A stretch of DNA of 64,000 nt from Meridianimarinicoccus zhengii (GTDB taxonomy: Bacteria > Pseudomonadota > Alphaproteobacteria > Rhodobacterales > Rhodobacteraceae): contig NZ_QDFI01000018.1 of NCBI RefSeq assembly GCF_003254465.1, positions 1 to 64,000 on the forward strand. Reading direction: 5' to 3'. The position numbers and the translations under genes were made by a program. Of this stretch, positions 8,495 to 17,761 are shown one piece after another. A model generated the notes under the pieces. The model made no database searches. It saw only the letters and a list, made by a program, of their open reading frames with translations, and had not been told where the DNA came from. Each line of letters starts with the position of its first letter. Positions within the stretch are counted from its first letter, which is position 1.

Positions 8495-10297
8495 ATGGCT
8501 GCTTACGAATACGAGACGCATGAATTTGACGTCGTTGTGGTGGGTGCGGGCGGCGCCGGGCTGCGCGCGACGCTGGGCATGGCGGAACAGGGTCTGCGCA
8601 CCGCCTGCGTGACCAAGGTGTTTCCGACCCGGTCGCACACGGTGGCGGCACAGGGCGGCATCGCGGCCAGCCTTGGCAACATGGGCCCCGACAGCTGGCA
8701 ATGGCACATGTACGACACCGTGAAGGGGTCTGACTGGCTGGGCGATACGGACGCGATGGAATACCTCGCCCGCGAGGCGCCCAAGGCCGTGTACGAGCTG
8801 GAACATTACGGCGTGCCGTTTTCGCGCACCGAGGACGGCAAGATCTACCAGCGGCCCTTCGGCGGGCACACCACGCAGTTCGGTGAAGGCCCGCCCGTGC
8901 AGCGCACCTGCGCCGCGGCGGATCGCACGGGCCACGCGATCCTGCACACGCTCTACGGCCAGTCGCTGAAGCAGAAGGCGGAATTCTACATCGAGTATTT
9001 CGCCATCGACCTGATCATGTCCGAAGACGGCACATGCCAGGGCGTTCTGGCGTGGAAACTGGACGACGGCACGCTGCACCTGTTCAACGCCAAGATGACC
9101 GTGCTGGCCACGGGCGGCTATGGGCGGGCCTATTTCTCGGCCACCTCGGCGCATACCTGCACCGGCGACGGCGGCGGGATGGTGGCGCGGCAAGGCCTGC
9201 CGCTGCAGGACATGGAATTCGTGCAGTTCCACCCGACAGGGATCTATGGTGCCGGGTGCCTGATCACCGAGGGTGCGCGGGGCGAGGGCGGGTATCTGAC
9301 CAACTCCGAAGGCGAGCGGTTCATGGAACGCTACGCGCCGACCTACAAGGATCTGGCGTCGCGCGACGTGGTCAGCCGCTGCATGACGATGGAAATCCGC
9401 GAAGGCCGCGGCGTGGGCCCGGATGGCGATCACATCCACCTGCACTTGAACCACCTGCCGCCCGAAACGCTGCACCTGCGCCTGCCCGGCATTTCCGAGT
9501 CCGCGCGCATTTTCGCGGGCGTGGACGTGAACAAGGAACCGATCCCGGTGCTGCCGACCGTGCACTACAACATGGGCGGCATTCCCACGAACTACTGGGG
9601 CGAGGTGCTGAACCCGACCGCCGATGACCCGGACCGGCTGGCACCCGGCCTGATGGCCGTGGGCGAGGCCGGCTGCGCGTCTGTGCACGGGGCAAACCGG
9701 CTCGGCTCCAACAGCCTGATCGATCTGGTGGTCTTCGGGCGCGCCGCGGCCATCAAGGCGGGTGAAGTCGTGGACCCCAAGGAACCGAACCCGCGGGTCA
9801 ACACGGCTTCGGTGGAAAAGGCACTCGACCGGTTCGACGCGTTGCGCCACGCCAACGGCACCACGGGCACGGCCGAACTGAGGCTCGAGATGCAGAAGAC
9901 CATGCAGCAGGATGCCGCCGTCTTCCGTACCGACAAGACTCTGGCCGAGGGCTGCGAGAAGATGGACAGCGTCGCCGGCAAGATGGACGACCTGAAGGTC
10001 ACCGACCGGTCCATGGTCTGGAACACCGACCTGATGGAAACGCTGGAACTGACCAACCTGATGCCCAACGCGCTGGCGACGATCCATTCGGCCGAAGCGC
10101 GCAAGGAAAGCCGCGGCGCCCACGCGCATGAGGACTATCCCGACCGCGACGACGAGAACTGGCGCAAGCACACGCTGGCCTGGGTGAACGGCAAGGTGGA
10201 CCTTGATTACCGCCCGGTGCACCTGAACCCGCTGATGGGCCACAACGAAGGCGGCATCGACCTCGCCAAGATCGCGCCCAAGGCGCGGGTCTATTAA
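8495..10297 (+). CDS. sdhA: Succinate dehydrogenase flavoprotein subunit
   Basis: This 600-residue protein has the FAD Rossmann motif [11 protein letters not shown] near residues 16-26 and [10 protein letters not shown], with His48 as the expected covalent FAD site. Catalytic segments [23 protein letters not shown] and [18 protein letters not shown] are intact. It oxidises succinate to fumarate and passes electrons to SdhB. The ATG at 8495 is 8 bases after ACGGAG; an in-frame GTG three codons upstream is less likely. Confidence 0.98.
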   Translation: MAAYEYETHEFDVVVVGAGGAGLRATLGMAEQGLRTACVTKVFPTRSHTVAAQGGIAASLGNMGPDSWQWHMYDTVKGSDWLGDTDAMEYLAREAPKAVYELEHYGVPFSRTEDGKIYQRPFGGHTTQFGEGPPVQRTCAAADRTGHAILHTLYGQSLKQKAEFYIEYFAIDLIMSEDGTCQGVLAWKLDDGTLHLFNAKMTVLATGGYGRAYFSATSAHTCTGDGGGMVARQGLPLQDMEFVQFHPTGIYGAGCLITEGARGEGGYLTNSEGERFMERYAPTYKDLASRDVVSRCMTMEIREGRGVGPDGDHIHLHLNHLPPETLHLRLPGISESARIFAGVDVNKEPIPVLPTVHYNMGGIPTNYWGEVLNPTADDPDRLAPGLMAVGEAGCASVHGANRLGSNSLIDLVVFGRAAAIKAGEVVDPKEPNPRVNTASVEKALDRFDALRHANGTTGTAELRLEMQKTMQQDAAVFRTDKTLAEGCEKMDSVAGKMDDLKVTDRSMVWNTDLMETLELTNLMPNALATIHSAEARKESRGAHAHEDYPDRDDENWRKHTLAWVNGKVDLDYRPVHLNPLMGHNEGGIDLAKIAPKARVY

Positions 10298-10309
10298 GGA
10301 GCGAACGAC

Positions 10310-11089
10310 ATGGTTCAACTGACCCTGCCCAAGAACTCGCGTATCACGATCGGCAAGACATGGCCGAAGCCCGAGGGGGCCAAGAACGTGCGGAAATTCC
10401 AGATCTATCGCTGGAACCCGGATGACGGGAAGAACCCGCAGGTCGATACCTACTATGTCGACCTCGACACCTGCGGGCCGATGGTTCTGGATGCGCTCAT
10501 CAAGATCAAGAACGAGATCGACCCGACGCTCACGTTCCGCCGGTCTTGCCGCGAAGGCATCTGCGGATCGTGCGCGATGAACATCGATGGGATCAACACG
10601 CTCGCCTGCATCTACGGGATGGACGAGATCAAGGGCGACGTGAAGATCTACCCGCTGCCGCACATGCCGGTGGTCAAGGACCTGATCCCGGACCTGACGC
10701 ATTTCTATGCGCAGCACGCGTCGATCATGCCCTGGCTGGAAACCAAGACCAACACCCCCGCGAAGGAGTGGCGCCAGTCGGTGGAAGACCGCGAAAAGCT
10801 CGACGGTCTTTATGAATGCGTCATGTGCGCGTGCTGCTCGACCTCGTGCCCGTCCTACTGGTGGAACGGCGACCGCTACCTTGGACCCGCGGCGCTGCTG
10901 CACGCCTATCGCTGGATTATCGACAGCCGGGACGAGGCGACGGGCGAGCGGCTGGATGATCTTGAGGACCCATTCAAGCTCTATCGCTGCCACACGATCA
11001 TGAACTGCGCCAAGACCTGCCCCAAGGGGCTGAACCCCGCGAAGGCGATCGGGTCCATCAAGAAGATGATGGTCGAGCGGCACGTCTGA
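10310..11089 (+). CDS. sdhB: Succinate dehydrogenase iron-sulfur subunit
   Basis: This 259-residue protein carries all three cluster-binding sets: the [2Fe-2S] set in [12 protein letters not shown] plus a later Cys (TLAC), the [4Fe-4S] set in [12 protein letters not shown], and the [3Fe-4S] set in [17 protein letters not shown]. It conducts electrons from SdhA to the quinone site. It follows sdhA by 12 bases with an AAGGAG ribosome site and ends the sdhCDAB unit, although the next gene starts only 4 bases later. Confidence 0.98.
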   Translation: MVQLTLPKNSRITIGKTWPKPEGAKNVRKFQIYRWNPDDGKNPQVDTYYVDLDTCGPMVLDALIKIKNEIDPTLTFRRSCREGICGSCAMNIDGINTLACIYGMDEIKGDVKIYPLPHMPVVKDLIPDLTHFYAQHASIMPWLETKTNTPAKEWRQSVEDREKLDGLYECVMCACCSTSCPSYWWNGDRYLGPAALLHAYRWIIDSRDEATGERLDDLEDPFKLYRCHTIMNCAKTCPKGLNPAKAIGSIKKMMVERHV

Positions 11090-11093
11090 TCCG

Positions 11094-11801
11094 ATGTTGA
11101 TGACGGGACTTGCATTGGCCGCCCTTGCCGGGGCGGCCATTCCGTTTGGGGCATGGCTCGGCACTCGTGGCTTTGCGCCCGGCCCGAACACGCTGGCCCT
11201 GCAACACGGAATCGTGGCGTTCGGGGCCGGGGCGCTTCTGTCCGCCGTGGCGCTGGTACTGGTGCCCGAGGGGGCCGAGCGCGTGCATCCGGTCGCGGTG
11301 CCGCTGATCTTCGTCGCGGGCGGTGCGGCCTTCGCCTTCGTGGATCGGGCGCTGGCGCGTCGGGGCGGGCATGTGGCGCAGTTCCTTGCCATGATGCTCG
11401 ATTACCTGCCCGAGGCGCTGGCGCTGGGGGCCATGCTGGCGGGCGACCGCGCGACGGCGATACTTCTGGCGCTGCTGATCGCCATGCAGAATCTGCCCGA
11501 AGGGTTCAACGCCTTCCGCGAGATGCGCGGCGCCAACGGTTGGTCGGACCGGCGGCTACTGGGCCTGTTCAGCGCGATGGCCTGCCTGGGTCCGGTCATG
11601 GCCTTCATCGGCATGGCGGTGATCGAGGCGGATTCGCCGCTGCTGGGCGGGATCATGCTGTTCTCGGCGGGCGGTATCCTTTACCTGCTGTTCGAGGACG
11701 TGGCCCCAAAGGTGCCGCTGGAAAACGTCTGGGCGCCGCCCTTCGGTGCCATTGCCGGGTTCGCTTTGGGTCTGGCCGGGCATCTGGCGACCGGGGGTTA
11801 G
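11094..11801 (+). CDS. ZIP-family divalent metal transporter
   Basis: This 235-residue membrane protein has seven to eight hydrophobic helices. The two metal-binding helices typical of ZIP proteins are visible as MMLDYLPEALALGAML (residues 101-116) and AMQNLPEGFNAF (residues 130-141), with Asp/Asn-Glu pairs rather than the usual His. ZIP proteins import zinc, iron or manganese into the cytoplasm; the His-poor sites leave the metal open. Translation starts 4 bases after sdhB, so it may be read from the sdh transcript. Confidence 0.85.
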   Translation: MLMTGLALAALAGAAIPFGAWLGTRGFAPGPNTLALQHGIVAFGAGALLSAVALVLVPEGAERVHPVAVPLIFVAGGAAFAFVDRALARRGGHVAQFLAMMLDYLPEALALGAMLAGDRATAILLALLIAMQNLPEGFNAFREMRGANGWSDRRLLGLFSAMACLGPVMAFIGMAVIEADSPLLGGIMLFSAGGILYLLFEDVAPKVPLENVWAPPFGAIAGFALGLAGHLATGG

Positions 11802-11804
11802 GCC

Positions 11805-12023
11805 ATGCCGATCCTGCTGATCGTCGCCCTCGGCGTGTTCGTCTGGATGCTGCTGACCTATCGCGCCCGGCAGCGCACGAAAAACTGCCGCTGGCGCGAG
11901 GATCGCAGCCGCGACACGCCGGAGGGGCGGTATTTCACCTGCGTGTCCTGCGGGGCGGAGACGTTCAGCCCCGACAACATGCCGCCCCGCGTCTGCCTGA
12001 AACCCGAAGGGTCCGAAAGATGA
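11805..12023 (+). CDS. Small membrane protein with cysteine motif
   Basis: This 72-residue protein has one N-terminal membrane helix (residues 2-19) followed by a basic region and Cys residues in TKNCRWRED, CVSCGAETF and PRVCLKPEG. The CxxC with flanking cysteines suggests a small zinc- or metal-binding cytoplasmic tail. It starts 3 bases after the ZIP gene and overlaps the next gene by 4 bases (ATGA). A metal-related role is inferred only from context. Confidence 0.75.
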   Translation: MPILLIVALGVFVWMLLTYRARQRTKNCRWREDRSRDTPEGRYFTCVSCGAETFSPDNMPPRVCLKPEGSER

Positions 12024-12889
12024 AGCCAGCCGAGCCACGCCACGCTGCCCCTGCCGATGCCGAGACGCGCCGCGCCGTGGCGCCGGTGATCTGCTATCCG
12101 CCCGATACGCTGCCGCAACCCGACATGGCCCGGTATCGCGCGGCACAGGACGGCATGGTTGCAGCCGGCGCGGTGACGGTGCCCCCGCGCGGTGCGGCCT
12201 GCTTTCGCGTGCGGGCCGGGCAGTTGTTTCGTATCACTTGTACCGAAGGGGCGCAGGTCGGGGACCTGAATCTCTGGGCCGCCGATGACCTGTCCGAACG
12301 ATTCTACGCGGGCAAGACCCGGGCGCTGCACGGCACGCATCTGTCCACGGGCGATCGGCTCTGGTCCGCGTTTCCGCATATGCGGCCCATGGCGACGATC
12401 ATCGACGACAGCCTCGACTGGTACGGGTTCGACGCCGATGGCGGGTCGGTTCATGACGTGATCGGCACGCGCTGCGACCCCTATACCGGGCGGGTGCTGT
12501 CAGGGACGGATTATCACCACTGCTGTCATTCCAACCTGACACGGGCGCTGGCCGCCGCAACGGGTCTGTCGCTGGCCGAGGCCGAGCACCATGTCCACGA
12601 CGTGCTCAACGTCTTCATGTGCACCGGGTTCAACCGAGACACGGGGCAATACTTCATGAAGGCAAGTCCGGTGCGCCCGGGAGATTACCTGGATTTCATG
12701 GCCGAGATCGACCTGCTGGGCGCGTTGTCCGCCTGCCCGGGCGGCGATTGCGGAGCGGAACACTCCAGCGACACTGCGTCCTGCCACCCGCTGCTTGTGC
12801 AAGTCTTCGACCCCGCGCCCGGCAGCATGGAAGGCTGGGCACCGCCCGCACGCAATGCCTATGGCGGCGGGCACGGCGCTTCGGGTTAG
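12020..12889 (+). CDS. DUF1989, urea carboxylase-associated family protein
   Basis: This 289-residue protein contains the DUF1989 core from about residue 50 ([19 protein letters not shown]), with [40 protein letters not shown] and a C-terminal CPGGDCG. In other bacteria such proteins neighbour urea carboxylase/allophanate hydrolase genes, and some convert guanidine-type compounds; no such partner is visible here. Multiple His/Cys residues suggest metal binding. It overlaps deoD at the convergent stop codons. Confidence 0.8.
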   Translation: MKPAEPRHAAPADAETRRAVAPVICYPPDTLPQPDMARYRAAQDGMVAAGAVTVPPRGAACFRVRAGQLFRITCTEGAQVGDLNLWAADDLSERFYAGKTRALHGTHLSTGDRLWSAFPHMRPMATIIDDSLDWYGFDADGGSVHDVIGTRCDPYTGRVLSGTDYHHCCHSNLTRALAAATGLSLAEAEHHVHDVLNVFMCTGFNRDTGQYFMKASPVRPGDYLDFMAEIDLLGALSACPGGDCGAEHSSDTASCHPLLVQVFDPAPGSMEGWAPPARNAYGGGHGASG

Positions 12890-13596
12890 GTCTCGGCGAA
12901 GGCGGCTGTCAGGGCGATCTCGACCATGTCGGCGAAGCTGTTCTCCCGCTCGCGGCCCTCGAGTGCAGCGCCGGTCAGAAGGTGATCGCTAACGGTCAGG
13001 ATGGCCAGCGCGCGCGCGCCATGCCTGGCGGCGAGGGTGTAAAGCTCCGCCGCCTCCATCTCCACCGCCAGAACCCCGTGGCGTGTCATCTGCTTGTTCA
13101 GATCGGGGCGTTCGTCGTAGAACGTGTCCGATGAATAGATGCCGCCCACATGGGTCGGCACGCCCTTCGCCTTCGCCGCATCTGCCGCCGCGCGCAGGAG
13201 GCTGTAATCGGCGCAAGGCGCGTAGCGCAACTCGCGGAAGATGGTGGAAGACGGCGTCGACACGCTGGAACAGGTCATCGCGAGTACTAGGTCGCGCAGG
13301 CTGACATGATCCTGCATGGCACCCGTGGAGCCGATCCGGATCAGGGTCTTCGCCCCATAGTCGCGCAAGAGTTCGTTCGCGTAGATGGACAAGGACGGCA
13401 TGCCCATTCCCGACCCGTGGATCGTGACCCGGTGGCCGTTCCACGTGCCGGTATAGCCCAGCATCCCGCGCAGATCGTTCACGCAGACCGGATCGGTCAG
13501 GAATGTCTCGGCCGCCCATTTCGCCCGGCGCGGATCGCCGGGCATCAGGACGGTTTCGGCGATGTCGCCCGGCTTGGCGGCGATGTGGATGGTCAT
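12886..13596 (-). CDS. deoD: Purine-nucleoside phosphorylase, DeoD type
   Basis: This 236-residue protein matches the bacterial hexameric PNP length. Family segments are [10 protein letters not shown] (phosphate site, residues 18-27), [37 protein letters not shown] and the catalytic Asp in TVSDHLLTG. It splits purine nucleosides with phosphate, giving base and ribose-1-phosphate for salvage. It stands alone here; the nucleoside-type ABC importer at 22.5-27.1 kb could supply its substrate. Confidence 0.95.
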   Translation of the reverse strand: MTIHIAAKPGDIAETVLMPGDPRRAKWAAETFLTDPVCVNDLRGMLGYTGTWNGHRVTIHGSGMGMPSLSIYANELLRDYGAKTLIRIGSTGAMQDHVSLRDLVLAMTCSSVSTPSSTIFRELRYAPCADYSLLRAAADAAKAKGVPTHVGGIYSSDTFYDERPDLNKQMTRHGVLAVEMEAAELYTLAARHGARALAILTVSDHLLTGAALEGRERENSFADMVEIALTAAFAET

Positions 13597-13677
13597 GGCG
13601 CTTCCCCGTCTGCACGTTGCGCGTGCGACCTTAGGAGCGCACTGGCGGGGGGGAAAGCACGATCTGGCGGCTACGGG

Positions 13678-15645
13678 CTATTCCGCGGCGACAGCTTCGG
13701 GGTCGGCCAGTGTCACGATATCGAACATGATCCTGTTCAGCTCGAAATCCTTGGGCGTATAGACCCGCGCGACACCCATGGCGCGCAGTTTGCGGGCATC
13801 GTCTTCGGGGATGATGCCGCCGACCAGCACCGGGATTTGGTCCAGCCCCTCGGCGCGCAGCTTGCCCATCAGGTCTTCGACCAGCGGCATGTGGCTGCCC
13901 GACAGGATCGACAGGCCGATGACATGGGGTTCCTCGCGCCTGGCGGCGGCGATGATTTCGTCCGGGGTCAGGCGGATGCCTTCGTAGTCGATCTCCATCC
14001 CGCAATCCCGCGCGCGGAACGCGATCTGTTCGGCGCCGTTGGAATGGCCGTCCAGCCCCGGCTTGCCCATCAGGAACTTCAACCGGCGGCCCAGCTTGTC
14101 CGACACCGCATCCACGGCGGCGCGGATATCGTCCAACCCCTCGGTCTTGTTGCTGATCGCGCGGCTGACACCGGTCGGGCCGCGATACTGGCCGAAGACC
14201 TGTCGCATGGTTTCGGCCCATTCCCCCGTGGTCACGCCCGCCTTGGCGGCCGCGATGGATGGGCCCATGATGTTTGTTCCATCCTGCGCCGCCTTGCGCA
14301 GGGCCGCCAGCGCCGCAGTCACCCCATCGGCATCCCGCGCCGCCCGCCAGTCGTTCAGACGCCCGATCTGGTCGGCCTCCACGCCCGGATCGACGGTCAT
14401 GATGCCACCCTGCTCGTCCACCAGCGGCGAGGGTTCGCCCTCGACGTAACGGTTCACGCCGACGACCACTGTGACCCCCGTTTCGATCCCGTTCACACGG
14501 TCGGCATTGGCATCGACCAGCCGGCCCTTCATGTACTCGATCGCGGCGACGGCCCCGCCCATCGCGTCGATATTGGTCAGTTCGGCGCGGGCGATCTCTT
14601 TCAAAGCTTCGACCTTCTGTTCCACCGCCGGGTTGCCGTCGAAAAGGTCATCGTATTCCAGAAGGTCGGTCTCGAACGCCATGATCTGCTGCATACGCAG
14701 CGACCATTGCTGGTCCCACGGGCGGGGCAGGCCAAGCGCTTCGTTCCAAGCGGGCAATTGTACGGCCCGGGCGCGCGCGCGCTTGGAGAGCGTCACCGCC
14801 AGCATCTCGATCAGGATGCGGTACACGTTGTTTTCGGGCTGCTGCTCGGTCAGGCCAAGCGAGTTGACCTGCACGCCATAACGGAAACGGCGGAATTTTT
14901 CGTTTTCCACGCCATACCGGTCGCGGCAGATTTCATCCCAGAGGTCCACGAAGGCGCGCATCTTGCACATTTCGGCCACGAACTTGATGCCCGCGTTGAC
15001 GAAGAAGCTGATCCGCCCGACGAGGATCGGGAAATCGTCCTCGGGCACCTTGCCCTTCAGGTCGTCCAGCACCGCACAGGCGGTGGCCAGCGCGAAGGCC
15101 AGTTCCTGCTCGGGCGTCGCCCCGGCCTCTTGCAGGTGATAGGAACACACGTTCATCGGGTTCCATTTGGGCACGTTGGTGTAGCAATAGGCGGCCACGT
15201 CCGTGATAAGCCGCAGCGACGGGGCGGGCGGGCAGATATAGGTGCCGCGCGACAGGTATTCCTTGATGATGTCGTTCTGGACCGTGCCCTGAAGCTGCGC
15301 GATATCCGCGCCCTGTTCCTCGGCCACGGCGATGTAGAGCGCGAGCAGCCACGGCGCCGTCGCGTTGATCGTCATCGACGTGTTCATCTGTTCGAGCGGG
15401 ATATCGTCGAACAGCGTGCGCATGTCGCCCAGATGGCTGATCGGCACGCCGACCTTGCCGACTTCGCCGCGCGCCAGTTCGTGATCGCTGTCGTAACCCG
15501 TCTGTGTGGGCAGATCGAAGGCGACGGACAGCCCGGTCTGCCCCTTGGCGAGGTTCCCGCGATAGAGCGCGTTGGACGCCTTGGCCGTGGAGTGGCCGGC
15601 ATAGGTGCGAAACAGCCAGGGCTTGTCTCTCGGAACGTCACTCAT
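13678..15645 (-). CDS. ecm: Ethylmalonyl-CoA mutase (B12-dependent)
   Basis: This 655-residue protein fuses the methylmalonyl-CoA-mutase catalytic barrel (about residues 1-500) to a C-terminal cobalamin-binding domain with DGHSNG, in which His534 is the expected cobalt ligand. The sequence QTGYDSDHELARGEVGKVGV and YLSRGTYICPPAPSLRLITD are typical of the Ecm branch, and its place next to ccr supports ethylmalonyl-CoA over methylmalonyl-CoA as substrate. It converts ethylmalonyl-CoA to methylsuccinyl-CoA. The start MSDVPRDK is chosen because upstream in-frame sequence lacks family similarity. Confidence 0.93.
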   Translation of the reverse strand: MSDVPRDKPWLFRTYAGHSTAKASNALYRGNLAKGQTGLSVAFDLPTQTGYDSDHELARGEVGKVGVPISHLGDMRTLFDDIPLEQMNTSMTINATAPWLLALYIAVAEEQGADIAQLQGTVQNDIIKEYLSRGTYICPPAPSLRLITDVAAYCYTNVPKWNPMNVCSYHLQEAGATPEQELAFALATACAVLDDLKGKVPEDDFPILVGRISFFVNAGIKFVAEMCKMRAFVDLWDEICRDRYGVENEKFRRFRYGVQVNSLGLTEQQPENNVYRILIEMLAVTLSKRARARAVQLPAWNEALGLPRPWDQQWSLRMQQIMAFETDLLEYDDLFDGNPAVEQKVEALKEIARAELTNIDAMGGAVAAIEYMKGRLVDANADRVNGIETGVTVVVGVNRYVEGEPSPLVDEQGGIMTVDPGVEADQIGRLNDWRAARDADGVTAALAALRKAAQDGTNIMGPSIAAAKAGVTTGEWAETMRQVFGQYRGPTGVSRAISNKTEGLDDIRAAVDAVSDKLGRRLKFLMGKPGLDGHSNGAEQIAFRARDCGMEIDYEGIRLTPDEIIAAARREEPHVIGLSILSGSHMPLVEDLMGKLRAEGLDQIPVLVGGIIPEDDARKLRAMGVARVYTPKDFELNRIMFDIVTLADPEAVAAE

Positions 15646-16050
15646 CGGTCGCCTCTCACCGTTTGATTGCGTAATTAACATGCGCAGAAATGGCCATACT
15701 TGAAATAAACTGTCCCTGTCAATGTGCTGCGCCGCGGCAGGGCCAGCGCGGAAACCGATCGCCCCACGTGGAAGGATATCGGATAATGCTGCAAAGCAAA
15801 GTGAAACGCAGCGGCTTCTGGCAAGCTGATACCTTTGCGCCGTTCGTTGTTGCGTTGCAGCGTTGCGCCGGGCACGGTCACCGGCAGCGCATCGAGCGAC
15901 TATAACCGGCAAATTTGCTGCATACTTGGACAGAAAGTTTCAAATGGTGACCCTTGTCCGTTGCAATGTTGCGCGGCTCCGTCTAAGCCATGGCCAAATG
16001 GCGCGTCGATTCTGCGGCGCGGCACCGGCTTGAAGGATCAAGGAGGCTCC
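15646..16050. other. ecm-ccr divergent control region
   Basis: These 405 bases separate two divergent ethylmalonyl-CoA pathway genes and encode nothing convincing. The stretch is rich in TTTGC/GCAAA half-sites: GCAAAGCAAA at 15791-15800, TTTGC at 15834-15838, and the palindrome GCAAATTTGC at 15909-15918. The octamer CATACTTG occurs twice, at 15695-15702 and 15921-15928. An AGGAGG ribosome site for ccr lies at 16041-16046. Both promoters must lie here, but I cannot place them. Confidence 0.6.
15909..15918. promoter_or_regulatory. GCAAATTTGC palindrome, candidate acyl-CoA-responsive operator
   Basis: This perfect 10-bp palindrome lies about 130 bases before ccr, among several other TTTGC half-sites. 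As I recall, RamB/PccR-type (short-chain acyl-CoA) regulators of Paracoccus recognise TTTGCAAA-like sites, which share these half-sites in another arrangement. The link is inference; no regulator gene is in the window. Confidence 0.35.
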
Positions 16051-17343
16051 ATGGCACTGGACAAGAACCCGGCGATCGCCGCGTATGAAGCACCGCAGAA
16101 GGACCTCTATGAAGTGGGCGAGATGCCCCCGATGGGGTTCGTTCCGCCGAAGATGTATGCATGGGCCATCCGGCGCGAACGCCATGGTGAACCCGACAAG
16201 TCCTTTCAGGTCGAAGTGGTCGATACGCCGACACTCGACAGCCACGAGGTGCTGGTTCTCGTGATGGCGGCGGGCGTGAACTACAACGGGGTGTGGGCCG
16301 GGCTCGGCGTCCCGATCTCGCCTTTCGACGGGCACGGGCAGCCCTATCATGTCGCCGGGTCCGATGCGTCTGGCATCGTTTGGGCGGTGGGCGACAAGGT
16401 CAACCGCTGGAAGGTGGGCGACGAGGTCGTGATCCACTGCAACCAGGACGACGGCGATGACGAGGAATGCAACGGGGGCGACCCGATGTATTCGCCCAGC
16501 CAGCGCATCTGGGGATACGAAACCCCCGACGGGTCTTTCGCACAGTTCACGCGCGTGCAGGCCCAGCAGCTCATGCCCCGGCCAAGGCATCTGAGCTGGG
16601 AGGAGTCGGCCTGCTACACGCTGACGCTCGCCACGGCCTACCGGATGCTGTTCGGGCATCACCCACACGAGTTGAAGCCCGGTCAGAACGTGCTGGTCTG
16701 GGGCGCATCCGGCGGGCTGGGGTCCTTCGCGATCCAGCTGGCCAACACCGCGGGCGCGAACGCCATCGCCGTGATCTCGGACGAGGACAAGCGCGACTTC
16801 GTCATGGGGCTGGGCGCGAAGGGCGTCATCAACCGCAAGGATTTCAATTGCTGGGGGCAATTGCCGCCGGTCGGCACGACCGAATACAACGAATGGTTCA
16901 AGGAAGCGCGCAAGTTCGGCAAGGCGATCTGGGACATCACCGGCAAGGGCAACAACGTGGACATGGTGTTCGAGCACCCCGGCGAATCGACCTTCCCGGT
17001 TTCCACCTTCGTGTGCAAGAAGGGCGGCATGGTGGTCATCTGTGCCGGCACGACCGGGTTCAACTGCACCTTCGACGTGCGCTACATGTGGATGCACCAG
17101 AAGCGCCTGCAGGGTAGCCACTTCGCCCATCTCAAGCAGGCGTCCGCGGCCAACAAGCTGGTGATCGAGCGCCGGATCGATCCCTGCATGTCCGAAGTCT
17201 TCCCCTGGGCAGAGATACCGGATGCGCACATGAAGATGCGGCGCAACGAACACAAGCCGGGCAACATGGCCGTTCTGGTGCAGGCGCCGCGCACCGGTCT
17301 GCGCACCTTCGAGGACACGCTGGAGGCGTCTGTCCAGGCCTGA
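16051..17343 (+). CDS. ccr: Crotonyl-CoA carboxylase/reductase
   Basis: This 430-residue protein has the length of Rhodobacter Ccr. It is a medium-chain dehydrogenase/reductase with the NADP Rossmann segment LVWGASGGLGSFAIQLA near residues 216-232, plus the Ccr-specific GHGQPYHVAGSDASGIVW and GTTGFNCTFDVRYMWMHQ segments. It reductively carboxylates crotonyl-CoA to ethylmalonyl-CoA, the signature step of acetate assimilation without isocitrate lyase. The ATG at 16051 is 4 bases after AGGAGG, well preferred over an upstream in-frame ATG. A terminator follows. Confidence 0.97.
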   Translation: MALDKNPAIAAYEAPQKDLYEVGEMPPMGFVPPKMYAWAIRRERHGEPDKSFQVEVVDTPTLDSHEVLVLVMAAGVNYNGVWAGLGVPISPFDGHGQPYHVAGSDASGIVWAVGDKVNRWKVGDEVVIHCNQDDGDDEECNGGDPMYSPSQRIWGYETPDGSFAQFTRVQAQQLMPRPRHLSWEESACYTLTLATAYRMLFGHHPHELKPGQNVLVWGASGGLGSFAIQLANTAGANAIAVISDEDKRDFVMGLGAKGVINRKDFNCWGQLPPVGTTEYNEWFKEARKFGKAIWDITGKGNNVDMVFEHPGESTFPVSTFVCKKGGMVVICAGTTGFNCTFDVRYMWMHQKRLQGSHFAHLKQASAANKLVIERRIDPCMSEVFPWAEIPDAHMKMRRNEHKPGNMAVLVQAPRTGLRTFEDTLEASVQA

Positions 17344-17372
17344 TCGTATCGATCCGCATCACGCCATTGACG

Positions 17373-17403
17373 GGGCCGTCCCGGCGGGGGCGGCCCTTCG
17401 TCT
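17373..17403 (+). terminator. Terminator after ccr
   Basis: The inverted repeat GGGCCG (17373-17378) and CGGCCC (17391-17396), extended by CCC/GGG pairs, is followed by TTCGTCTTT. It lies 30 bases after the ccr stop and should end the monocistronic ccr message. Confidence 0.7.
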
Positions 17404-17542
17404 TTGCGGGGTGTGTTTCGGATCAATGGCTTGGCGCTAGTAGCCTCGCCATTTTGGGGAAGCCCGTTGCCGCGAGTATTCCGGCACGAAGCGCCATGCT
17501 ACCGTGGGTTTAACGGTTTCTTAAGCAATAGGGGTAAGGGTG

Positions 17543-17761
17543 ATGCGCGATGACTGGGTTCTCGACGTCCTGGCGGATTTGCGAGCCTTTGCGCGCCAGA
17601 ATGCATTTTCGGCCTTGGCGGAACAACTCGACGACACCATTATCGTGGCGGCGGCAGACATCCATCGGACCTGCCAGGTCCAAGCGGGGCGGGCGGGCGA
17701 TCATGAAGGACAAGCTGGAATCGCTCATCACCGGTCTGGAGGCGGCGACTTCCCATGCTGA
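17543..17761 (+). CDS. Small protein upstream of and overlapping luxR
   Basis: This 72-residue frame starts MRDDWVLDVLADLRAFARQN followed by ALAEQLDDTIIVAAADI, an acidic amphipathic helix pair. An AAGGG ribosome site precedes the ATG. As I recall, roseobacters often carry a short protein of this type before a luxR gene. Its last third overlaps the luxR start by 59 bases and looks less protein-like (GQAGIAHHRSGGGDFPC), so the conserved part may be only the first 45 residues. Its role is unknown; translational coupling to luxR is possible. Confidence 0.6.
   Translation: MRDDWVLDVLADLRAFARQNAFSALAEQLDDTIIVAAADIHRTCQVQAGRAGDHEGQAGIAHHRSGGGDFPC

Noticed and set aside
8057-11392. A 1,111-codon open frame on the minus strand opposite sdhC-sdhB and the ZIP gene
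   Set aside because: It is the antisense of strongly conserved sdh genes; its His/Arg/Gly-rich translation is typical of GC-rich shadow frames and matches no family.
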